DNA of 64,000 nucleotides from Coleophoma eucalyptorum (Eukaryota > Ascomycota > Leotiomycetes > Helotiales > Dermateaceae), in assembly GCA_026120035.1 (NCBI GenBank), contig JALRME010000013.1, positions 310,001 through 374,000 on the forward strand. Reading direction: 5' to 3'. Made by a program: the position numbers and the translations under genes. Under the pieces are notes generated by a model. That model searched no databases. It saw only the letters and a program-made list of their open reading frames with translations, and had not been told where the DNA came from. This document shows, piece by piece, positions 35,501 through 44,911 of the stretch. The number at the start of each line of letters is the position of its first letter. Positions within the stretch are counted from its first letter, which is position 1.

Positions 35501-36474
35501 CAAATTAAACACAGCAGCATCTAAAGCTTACTAGTCACTAGTTAACTACCACCTCATGCTGTACATTGGTTCAACTCATACTCACAGGAGACAAGGTAAG
35601 TGCTCATGCCATTGTGAAGTTCCACTCGACAACAGAGCTTGCCTTAACCGCATGGTTCGTGATTACTAATTAAAGATAAGTTGATTTTATCTAATGTTCG
35701 TCACAAAGCTGGCTCAGATCTAAGGGAGGCACGAGATTTGACATGAAGACAGGGATCCCTTTGATTTTGTACTACTGTACCTTTACAACAGGATGCATCT
35801 GCGCTTACTTCGTACAGATACGAGCTGTATCATTGATGGCAGCGCAGCGAATGCGAGACAAAACTTAAGAACGGAATAGACCGCCGACGAACGCCAAGAC
35901 CTAATACTGCTCAATGCAAGGCAGACTGGCTCGTGTACCTATTCATGACGTCTCGAAAATTCGTCTCATCAATTCGGCGACCACGAAGCGAGAGAAGTAG
36001 TTCTCCGCAAACCCCTTGTTTGTTAGGCGAGGTATCAGCACAGGGGAGAATCGGAGGAGCCTCAGACATCACCGGTCTCGTAGTTGAGATGTCACGAATC
36101 CCCCTGCGTAGAAATTCCCCGGCAGTGAAATTGTTAAGTAAATTTCTTATGCTTAATCGTAATTGAATCTCGGTAAAGCCTGCCTGGATGGTTCTGAAGG
36201 TGAGGAGCGAGTATGATCATCACTTAGGCTCCCTAAGGCTCTTCTTTCCTTCTCGGGCGTGGAAGGTGGTGACCATTAAAAGGATCTACTTTCTCCTCGT
36301 GAATCATTCATTCTACCCCTTCATCCCATTCGTTATTCTGTTCTTGTTGGCTGGTCCTTTATCTGTTTCACCTTCTTTGAGTTCTCATCCTATATTATTA
36401 TATTTGTTTCTATACATTCCCTCAAGCAATATCAGTCTTTCTCTACCGGTCAACAACACCAAACCCCAGCCATC
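32596..36474. other. Long gene-poor region (3.9 kb)
   Basis: The longest gap in the window. The first ~600 bp is the trehalase promoter and leader, and the last ~300 bp is the leader of the secreted-protein gene, pyrimidine-rich with a short 5' UTR. Between 33.5 and 36.2 kb I see only short open stretches with stops in all frames. One minus-strand stretch at about 34.13-34.75 kb may be a decayed coding region (listed separately). No terminal repeats or transposase motifs were recognised. Confidence 0.5.
34130..34750 (-). pseudogene. Possible decayed coding sequence, family unknown
   Basis: Read on the minus strand, several adjacent stretches have protein-like composition but lie in different frames separated by stops: DHSRRDKVAAMLQEYQQDTK, then FEGLLIFGQRRYEEFANSM, then INKWMERGTYVATKTMENST and LGEQKQHGLLHKEYLRPILE. 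This pattern fits a broken gene, but chance open frames cannot be excluded. I do not recognise the family, and no start or splice model holds it together. Confidence 0.25.
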
Positions 36475-37036
36475 ATGCAACTCACCGCTTTGCTCTTCGC
36501 TTCTTTTGCGACCTATGCTTGCGTTGCCGCTGCTCCAGCCAAAGGGAAAGCTGCAGCTGCTGCTACCGGTAGCTCGACCATTGTCATGAAAGAAGTCGGC
36601 GGAATTGCTGGCAACGAATGCTTAACCTTCAGAAACAATGGTGAGCTCCTATTTTATAACCACTCTAAATATACGCTGACCCTATTTTCCAGGAGAGATT
36701 GTAGACGCTGCCTGTGTAAACACAAGTGCTGATCGTCAAGTAACACCATCCACGATTGGAGGCGAGAACGTCCTCTTGGTCCAGCGAACTTTCACCGCCG
36801 GCTTCCGTGCTGATCTGGTCGGCGTGCAGGCCTGTGTGGGCTTCAATGGCACTGATTTCTTGGCCATGAGCTGCAGCGACTCTGCTTTCCAAGCCGTCAG
36901 CTTGCAGAATAATATCCTGACTAGTGGCACTGCTTGCCAAAGCGGTCATGATTCTAAGGCACAACTTACGGTCGACACTACCGGCAAGACCTGTGTAGCT
37001 GTTACCACCACTGATGTTACTCCTTCTACTACTTAA
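36475..37036 (+). CDS. Small secreted cysteine-containing protein
   Basis: Predicted 169-residue secreted protein from exons 36475-36640 and 36693-37036. A signal peptide covers residues 1-20 (MQLTALLFASFATYACVAAA), with likely cleavage before the AP that follows. A short Ala/Lys-rich linker leads to a compact domain with six cysteines in GNEC, DAAC, VQAC, AMSC, GTAC and GKTC, so up to three disulfides, and one NxT glycosylation site in FNGTDF. The tail is Thr-rich. No known enzyme motif is seen. Size, cysteine content and isolation beside a gene-poor stretch resemble fungal effector candidates or cell-wall proteins, but that is inference. The intron is canonical, and the ATG follows a CA-rich leader with good context. 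Confidence 0.82.
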
Positions 37037-37443
37037 ATTAAAGGGGAGTGGTTTATGGGGAAAGTGCCTTTTTTTGAGAAATCTTTTGGGGCTTCATTTT
37101 TGGCGCGCATCTGATGCACTGGTTGTGGTGTAATGATGTAAATAATCTTTGATTCCAAACTTGGAAGGCTGGAACCATTCCCCAGAGCCAAATAATAGGC
37201 CACTTTGTTAACTCAAACTTGTCTCTATCCGATACTCTCGCTTATTGTGTAACACTAAGGTTAGTGATAAGCATAAGATAATCCTTGGCTTGGGCAAGGA
37301 TAGATCCGGCCAGTTCTGTCGCGAGTTAGAGCTATGCCCAACACTTGAGAGCCATCGGAACTACACGGATGAATATCATTCAATCCCATATCAATAGCAA
37401 AATACAAACAGTGGATATCTCTGAGGCTCATTTCTGTAGATGA
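37037..37443. other. Intergenic region between convergent genes
   Basis: About 400 bp between the stop of the secreted-protein gene and the stop of the unknown minus-strand gene. No features beyond T-rich 3' sequence after 37060. Confidence 0.45.
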
Positions 37444-38618
37444 TCACGGTAAGACTTGCCAACCGACACCAATACCCCATCTTTCTTCTTCAAGCATGAT
37501 CTCCCACATTGGTCCTTTGATACCAACGAGCACCCCAACCTCAATCCTCTTGCTCCTCTGTAATCCGGTGCCAAGCATAGCCTCACCAGCCAAAACAATC
37601 CTCGCGACTCCCAGATTATCAGTAACATCTTCCCCCTCATCCTTCACATAAACCTGTCTTCCGTGGATCAGAGTCATTCCAGCTCTAGAGTCTCCGCTAA
37701 TTTCCGCGACAGTCACCCTGATAGCCCACGGGTCATCCTTCTTCTTCTTCTGCGCCTCACTTCCAGGAATTGCCGCTCCGATATTGATGAGCCAGTGCTG
37801 AGCTTCAGCGGCTAGCCCTCCAGCAAGATATTTCTGACCTCTCCGGTGCGGCGAGAATTGCTCAGGCAATGGATCCACACTTGCCTGTGCCACAGTTGGG
37901 TCAGGAGGGCGAAACCGAGGTGGTCTGGAGAATGCTTGCTGCTGGCTCCCCGCGAGATATTGCGTCGGTACTGGAGCCGGCGTAGCATATTTGAAACGTG
38001 GTGCTGCTGAGGGCGGTACATGACGCGGCGCTGGCGGAGACGAGAGTATTAGAAGAGATGGGGAACTGCTTGAGCGGTTCTCTTCGTTGTGGGCGTGCTC
38101 GATAGGCGTTTGCGACAAGGAGAGCCGTTGGCGTTTAGGGGTGGGGAAATCTACTGCATCATCGTCCTCGTCGGATGCTAAATCACATTCAACGTCTGCA
38201 CCCTGCTCATCGATCTCAATCGAGTCATGAACATTAATCAGATCATCGGAAGAAGGCTCAATTAATTCATCAAGTTCCAATACAGGCCGAGCAGGTGTCA
38301 CAAAACGCGGTCCTGCGGGCGTCGATGCAGGTACATCTTGCGTGAGTCTTGGGGTTGACGAGAAGGCGAAGCGCGGGGTAGCATTGAACTGCTGGACGCT
38401 GGGCCGATAATTGGTTTGCTGAGTACTTGGACGTGGTGTAGAATGAACTTGCTGGCTGTTTGGTCGATGAGGGGTATGTTCCGGTACAGGGGGTGCTCGT
38501 CCCGGCTGAGCTTGCTTTTTCACAAGAAATCGATGTGGAGATGGCGTCTGTACGCCGGACGGTTAGAAGCGAAATGCGAGTGGAGAGATATACTACATAC
38601 CACCGGAGGAGGGGACAT
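37444..38618 (-). CDS. Conserved unknown protein with disordered N-terminus and possible OB-fold-like C-terminus
   Basis: Exons 38601-38618 (18 nt, MSPPPV) and 37444-38547 give 373 residues. The first ~230 residues are Pro/Gln/Ser/Thr-rich and look disordered, with an acidic patch near residues 110-140 and a basic PKRQR nuclear-type cluster. The C-terminal ~125 residues are ordered and alternate hydrophobic strands with turns: WAIRVTVAEIS, GMTLIHGRQVYV, ARIVLAGE, IEVGVLVGIKGPMWEIML, WGIGVGW. Five such strands could form a small barrel such as an OB fold; this is a pattern guess, not a family match. The gene faces the sugar porter across 568 bp that include a strong G-quadruplex tract. No function can be assigned. 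Confidence 0.75.
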
Positions 38619-39186
38619 TTTAAGATGTTCATGTTGTCGGTTGAATATCGAGAAGTAGGCGGTGTATAGTTGGGGTGGCAGAACGACAAACTGAACCAGG
38701 ATCAGCTTGCTGGGTATTGGTGGCAGGAATCCGTTCCTCATCCCATCTTATTTATTCCTTATCAGTCACCAGATGATGAGCCAGCGGTACCTGTGTGGCT
38801 GATAGGCTCAAGAGGCTATCATGCGTGGGCCGTATAATAGTGAGCATTGGTTCTTCAGATGGCATTCCAGGCCGCGATACGTCACTGTACAGATCCCCCA
38901 CATCAAGCTCTTTACTATGACGCCCCCATCCCCCTCCCCCCTCCCCCATGCGCCAAGTTCCCATCTTTGTGGTATTGGACCTGATATTGTCCTGAAAATC
39001 TTCACGATATATCAGCTATCGCCCCCGCCCCCGGCGTCAGTCTTGCTGTGCTCTTTGTTTTGTTGTTCCTGCATGCAATTGTCTTCTCCGGTCGACTGGA
39101 GTTCTTGTTCGCTCTGTTCCTGCTGTTTCCCTAGGCTGTATAAAATATCCAGGAACATAGCCCATAACCGGTGCCTGTAGTTCAAG
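38619..39186. other. Divergent upstream region with C-rich tracts
   Basis: A 568-bp space between the unknown minus-strand gene and the sugar porter. It holds four consecutive C5-C6 runs at 38923-38947 and a further CCCCCGCCCCC at 39022-39032. No gene is seen. Confidence 0.55.
38923..38947 (-). promoter_or_regulatory. G-quadruplex-forming tract (minus strand)
   Basis: On the minus strand the tract reads G5-A-G6-A-G5-AT-G5. Loops of one, one and two bases make it an almost ideal intramolecular quadruplex motif. It lies about 240 bp upstream of the sugar-porter ATG. The C-rich plus strand also contains CCCCT stress-element-like cores. A regulatory role is inferred. Confidence 0.6.
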
Positions 39187-40805
39187 ATGCCTAATCCACC
39201 TTCCCGAATGAAGGATGACACTTCTCTCTTTCCCGTATTTTCTAAGAAGCATGAGATCGTGGCCTTCTCTAGCACGGCGATTGCCCTGTACGGTTATGAT
39301 CAAGGTACGGGAAATGTCGATTCATGGATTTTAGATACTAATTTAACATAGGCATGATGTCTTTGATTAACACCAATCACAATTACCTACAGACCATGAG
39401 AATCGGTGGAGAATCTCCTATAGTTGGAATCATCGTTTCAGTCTACTATTTAGGATGTACCGTCGGATCAGTTGCTGCATCCTGGCTCGCTGACAAAAAA
39501 GGTCGAAAACCTTCAATCTTTGCTTGTCTGGCCATTACTTCGTTTGGAAACATTCTTATGTTTATCTCTGGTCTCTCAATGAATGGCTCATCTTCTTGGG
39601 ATGGTTACGCCATCATTTTCATGTTACTTGGACGTATTATTATGGGTCTTGGAGTCGGCGGAATCGATACTGTGATTCCAGTCTACAGTTCTGAACTCGC
39701 TTCTGATGGAGCTCGAGGAAGAGCTTTGGCACAAGAGTTCCAGATGAACATTTTTGGCTTGCTCATGGCTTTCTCTATCAACCTAGGAGTGACAATTGGG
39801 CTTGGAAAGGACGATCAATGGGCTTGGAGATTGCCGATCATTATCATGCAGATTTTCCCAATTTTGCTAATGTCTCTCATCAGTCGTCTTCCAGAGACTC
39901 CTAGGTGGTTCATGAGTAAAGAACGTAAAAACGATGCCAGGAAAGCCTTGGAATTTATCTATGGAAATCAGGAGGCTAAGTCCAAACTGGAGGAATTAAA
40001 TGAGGCTCAGAATAACGAGAGTGATGATAAGGTAGGGTACAAAGACATGCTTCTCCCTGGTGGTTCACAATTCCATCCTACAATGGTTACTGTTATGGGA
40101 CAGATAAACCAAGCCCTCACGGGCTATGGGGCAGTCTCAGTCTACGGTCCTCAAATTTTCGAGCTTCTGGGCTTCTCGGTTCGCGATGCGGAGTACTTAA
40201 CGTTGGGCAATTATATCTTTTACTTTGGTATGATGACATTCGCCTGGATGTCTATCGATGTTCTAGGGAGACGAAGGCTTATGGTCTGGGGTTCCGTTGG
40301 ACTTGCAGGTTCATTTGCACTACTCACCATCTTTGGCGGCATCTCATACGATTTTCCAAATATTCCGAGCTTGGCAGTCGGCATACCTGGTAGCATCGTC
40401 TTATATCTAGCAACAGCAATATTCGGCATTGGCTGGCTCGCGACAGTATGGCTTATCCCAACAGAGATCTACCCAAGCACAGCACGGGCTCAAGGAAGCG
40501 CCATCAGTGTGATTGTCTGGGGGTTGGCCAATTTCGCCGTGACACTTCTCACACCCATAGGCTTTAACAACCTCAAATACTGGCTCTTCCTCGTCTTCGC
40601 AGCTACCAACACGTTCGCTGGGTGGTGGACTTGGAAATACTCACCGGAGAGTGGTGGAAGGAGTTTTGAAGAGAATCAGGAATTCTTTATCAGTGCGGTG
40701 AATGACAAGAGTTGGTCTGTGAAGAAGGTTGATGAAGGGAAATTCCTAAGGATGCCTGGGAATGATATTGATACGGAGAGAGAGCCACTATTAAGAAGCA
40801 ATTAG
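39187..40805 (+). CDS. MFS sugar transporter (sugar porter family)
   Basis: Twelve-helix plasma-membrane hexose/polyol-type transporter. Exons 39187-39304 and 39352-40805 give 523 residues. The first helix carries the YGYDQG motif split by the intron. Loop 2-3 has DKKGRKPS (GRR/K motif), followed by GRIIMGLGVGG, the central PETPRW signature, GRRRLM in loop 8-9 and PTEIYPSTAR near helix 10. The C-terminal tail is hydrophilic and acidic. The substrate cannot be read. The sequence is not clearly a high-affinity glucose transporter, and related fungal members carry monosaccharides, disaccharides, quinate or inositol. The upstream C-rich tracts may matter for control. Confidence 0.92.
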
Positions 40806-41514
40806 ACACTTTGCATTGCACAGTATGAGTTAGAGTAAAATTCGGAGTGTAAAGAGCTAGAAATATTCTATCTCTCTACTCTTCGAATTTAAGTCTCCAG
40901 CTGCGCTCCAGGAAAATTCAAACACCGCCAGCACAAGATGAGCACTTAATTAACTCACAGTAGCCAAAAGTACCTGCTGTTTTCTGAGTTTTATTTTTGC
41001 TGTCATCTGTAAACTGCCTTCGCATGCTTCTGCAATATCTAGGCTTTATAAAATTTACCGAAATTCAGATTTCCTGCTTGTAATATTGTGAGCTTGTCGT
41101 AACCCAATTTAGTTATTTTAAGCTTCATATTTGACTTGTTGAATTCAGGAACAAAGGTTGAGCATTAGTTTAATCGATTGGGTTGTGGAAAGGCGCTTAT
41201 GATATTTGGTATTTGAAGTGCCACCTTGCTAGAGCCTCAAGGGGGGGGGGGGGAACCAGCAAAGTATCAAAACATAGAGTCCAATGAACCTAAACATGTC
41301 TCAGCATAAAAAAAGGAGTTACATTCAGTGGATTGTTCGCAGTACGTGAAACATCCAGAATTAATTAATCTCGGTATAGTTTGCAGTTTCCTTTTTTAAG
41401 AGCACAATATCCGTTTTCGCGCTTGATCTTGGTCAATCTATACAAGTTGAACAGTAGTCTAACCCTCTCAGATTCTATATACCCACGAGAAAATGCGAAC
41501 GGAATTCAAAACGT
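40806..41514. other. Intergenic region between convergent genes
   Basis: About 700 bp, AT-rich, between the sugar porter and the HAD hydrolase stops. It contains an uninterrupted run of 13 G (41241-41253). No gene is seen. Confidence 0.5.
41241..41253 (+). repeat. Poly-G homopolymer, 13 bases
   Basis: Thirteen consecutive G in otherwise AT-rich DNA. Homopolymer G of this length is rare and prone to length variation or sequencing error. Confidence 0.8.
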
Positions 41515-42998
41515 CTATTCAATAACACCCTCGCCCTTCCCTTCCTTTAGCACAGTCTCGGCCCTTTCCCTCAGCATATCTCCCTCCTCGTCAGCCTTAA
41601 TCCTACCCACGAACCCCTTCTCCAAGATCCCAATCAACTCATCAAGTTGACTGATGCAGAGATCTGTATGCTCATGCTCTGCTAGGTGTGCATTCACTGG
41701 ATTGACCAGCAGCACTGTTGCAGCACCCGCACGATAGCCAGCCGTCATATCATCGATGGAGTCGCCCACCATAATAAATTGATTTGCATCACCCTTACTT
41801 TCTCCCTCTTGCTCCTTAACAAACCCCATGGATGCAGCAATATGCAAAATCCCATCCGGTGCTGGCTTTGGCGGCCTAAAATCTCGCGTGACGATAGGAT
41901 GGAAATGGCTCTCAGGTAAGAACTTCCCTAGTAGATGCGCAACGGGTGCATCGAAGTTCCTCGTACAAATTCCCTTGGGAATGCTTTTACTGTCGAGGTA
42001 CTGCATAAGTTGGACTAGACCTGGCTGTGCGATTTGTGACGACATGGCTTCGCTTTCGACACCGCGGATTTTAGACATGGCCACTTCTTGCTCAGAGTTG
42101 CTGAGTGTATAGATGTATTCCAAAATATCTTCCCCGGGTGGAATTCCAACTCTGTCACGCATTTGCTTGAACATGTAGGTTTGTGGCTTGCTTTTCAAGG
42201 AGTTAGTATGACGGATTTGGAAGTGAAGACGTAACAAGACAAGGCGTGGTTGAGTGCGAGGCGGAGGATATTAACTCCTAGTATTTGAACCATTTGCTTT
42301 TGTGATAATTGACCATCACCAACTCAGGAGATATTTCTTAGTCCTAGAAGCAATAAGGTTCACTCACTTAATACTGCTGCGAAGCTCAAAGCAAATTAAA
42401 AAAATTCGACCTACTAAGTCACTTCGCTCAGTTTGCCTCGATAGTCCTTACTCATTCCTGTGGATACTTGCACTACAAATATCCCGACAAATATGCCTGG
42501 ATTTGTAGTCCCTTCTGGACGCGCCCAAGTGCACTCCTAGAGCCCATAGCAACAGGCTGTGCTGGCTATGCTTCCAGGATCACCTCAAGAAAAAAAGATG
42601 TAAACGGAGCAATGACACCCAAGGAATATCAACATATGATATGGCCCTGAGAAGACATCTGGGGCATAATAAAATTTAAGTCTATGTTCGACTTCGAACT
42701 CAGTGCCTGGTAAACAAAATGCAGGCAAGTAGAAAAGACAAGCAAAATGGCATAAGCAGTACGCCGCGGAAAAGTGGTTGAACAACACTCACCACAAAGT
42801 TCCATCAACGTCAAAAACAATCCCCTTCAATTTTGGCAGCGTATTCCCAGTACTGCCTCCCTCAGCCAAGGGAGCGAATCTTCTAGGTTGTTGGCTACTC
42901 GTCATGGCAAAGTTTCTGCTCTGGCACCGGATTAAGGAGAGGGATGGAAAGCAGCTTGGTGATTGTTTGGGTACCAGGCGAGGCAACAATGCAATCAT
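41515..42998 (-). CDS. HAD-superfamily hydrolase (phosphatase-like)
   Basis: Rossmann-fold hydrolase of the HAD superfamily, similar in layout to fungal YOR131C-like proteins. Exons 42793-42998 and 41515-42190 give 293 residues. Motif I is FDVDGTLC, split by the intron. Motif II is probably the ICTRNF segment, with the conserved Lys in RPPKPAPDG and motif IV in MVGDSIDDMTAGYRAGA. The nucleophile Asp and the acid/base Asp two residues later are both present. The natural substrate is unknown. Two in-frame starts compete. The ATG at 42998 adds ~30 residues rich in Arg, Ser and hydrophobics (MIALLPRLVPKQSPS), resembling a mitochondrial presequence. The second ATG near 42905 would give a cytosolic form. 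The 602-bp intron is much longer than any other intron here. Confidence 0.85.
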
Positions 42999-43187
42999 CA
43001 GGACTTTGTAATGAAAGGGAATATATTGATTGGGCCTTTGGTGCTTGAAGATGGGATGCTTGTGGAGCTTCCTGGCTCGATGGGCGCTAGTCAAAGGTAC
43101 ACGTGATATTGGGTTTTCACATAAATCACTGGGATGGAATGAGAGTATTGTTGGTTTCTTACTGGTACATAGTTGGTGCTTGAAGGC

Positions 43188-44524
43188 CTATTTCGACTTC
43201 TTATTTGGAGCACTGTCTGCTTCTTCAGCCATCATCTCCTCAATTTCTTTGTCAGACAGCCAACTTTTGACACTGTCCATAATCTTCCCCAGATCATCAC
43301 CACCGTCCATCACATCACTCAGATTATGCACACTCAATCCACTACGGTGATCCGTGACTCGTTGCTGACCCCAATTATACGTCCGTACTTTATCACCTCT
43401 TCCCATCTTGGAAGCACCAATCGAGTTCCTGACTTTAATTGCTTCCTCTTCTCTTGCTTCTCTTCTGGACTGTGCCAATTTAGACCGCAAGATCTGCCAT
43501 GCTTTCGCTCGGTTCTGATGCTGTGATCGAGAATCTTGCATACTGACAACCGTATTTGTGGGAATATGTGTCAGTCTAATTGCGGAATCAGTCGTGTTGA
43601 CGTGCTGACCACCTGCGCCTCTGGCTCTCATAACATCGGTGCGAACATCTGCTGGGCTGACGTAGTAATCGCTGGTTGGATCGTTCAAATCTGCCTCGGA
43701 GATGTCTTGTCCTTCACTGCCTGATGCTGGGATGCTGGGCAATACCAAGACGCTGACTGCACTTGTGTGAGTACGTCCTTGCTTTTCTGTTGCTGGGACT
43801 CGCTGTACTCGATGCACACCTGCTTCGCTTCTCATATCACCGTATGCCCCTCGAGATTCGATTTCTAGAATGGCTTCTGAAAGTGGTGATTCGCCATTAG
43901 TCTCTCCATCTGCAGTCTCGTATTTCAAGATAGAGACACGATAGTTTTTCTTCGAGCAATACGCCCTGTACATTCTAAGTAAATCCGCTGCAAATAAGGC
44001 TGCCTCCCCACCACCAACACCAGGTCGAATTTCCATCAAGCATGGCAGGTCGGCGAAAGGATGTTTCGGGGTTAAAGAGGTCGCGAGATTATGTGACAGC
44101 GTATTTAATTCTGCGGAGGTTGAGGCCAAATCCTCTACCGCGAGTTCGCGCAGTTCTGCATCTGTTGTAGCATCCTTCAACAGCGAGTCGAGTTCTGCAA
44201 TAGAATTCTGGGTATCCTCCCAGTCCTTCAGCGCCTTTGATACGCCTTGTAATTCCCCAATTCGTTTCGCTATCTTTGCATCGAAGCTCTCAGCTGTTTC
44301 TTTACTCAGTCTGTCGTGCTCCTGAGCCATTGAACGCGCTCTCGCGAGGAGTGCAGGTGAGAAGGTGACATGGCTTGTAGCTTCACCTTGGTCAGAGTCT
44401 CTAAACATCAAACAAAGGCTAGAGTTAGGAACAAACCTGTACTTGCGAGTCGTACCAATCGCCTTTTACTAGGCTTCAGTGATACATTCAGACACCGTCG
44501 ACAAATCCAAGGTGCGCCGAACAT
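43188..44524 (-). CDS. MRF1: Mitochondrial peptide chain release factor 1
   Basis: Class I release factor that recognises UAA/UAG in mitochondria and triggers peptide release. Exons are placed at 44443-44524 and 43188-44398, giving about 430 residues. The catalytic GGQ is in RGAGGQHVNTTDSAIRLTH. The upstream RF-1 domain has GVHRVQRVPATEKQGRTHTS, and the N-terminal helical part starts at FSPALLARAR. Exon 1 encodes a basic leader (CRRCLNVSLKPSKRRLVRLA), a good mitochondrial presequence. The intron is ambiguous: a 44-bp version (donor GTACAG) and a 38-bp version (donor GTTTGT) both keep frame with the AGAG acceptor. The 44-bp version is preferred on length. An unspliced start at the internal ATG near 44408 would lack the presequence. 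Confidence 0.92.
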
Positions 44525-44911
44525 AATCAATGAGATGAGTCGGGATGGTCCAACTTTTTTTGGGAACTGAGTTTCGGCTGACTTCACTGTACGCGCAGCG
44601 CAAGGCGGGCCGCGGCCGCCCCTCGGCATTTGACCGATGAGCAATAATGGAGGATCTGGCCCAAGAATGGGAGGTCCCCTCGTAAACGTCCCGTCATCGG
44701 GACTTAAATTTGATAGATCGATGGATTGATAAGTCTACCAAGTACTTGTTACGTTTATATTTACAACGACCCCTCTTCTCCGGCTTGCTGTTCCTACCTA
44801 TATCTTTATCACATCAGACTGGTGGCTTCTAGTCTTTATAACTCAACTTAACCTTTGCTCTCCTCCAAGCGATTGCACTACTTTCAGCAACCCATTGGAA
44901 CCTTTGCCAAG
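44525..44911. other. Divergent upstream region, MRF1 / gamma-glutamyltransferase
   Basis: A 387-bp space between two divergent starts. The first part is GC-rich (GGGCCGCGGCCGCCCC near 44607-44622, partly self-complementary). The rest is AT- and pyrimidine-rich. No gene is seen. Confidence 0.45.
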
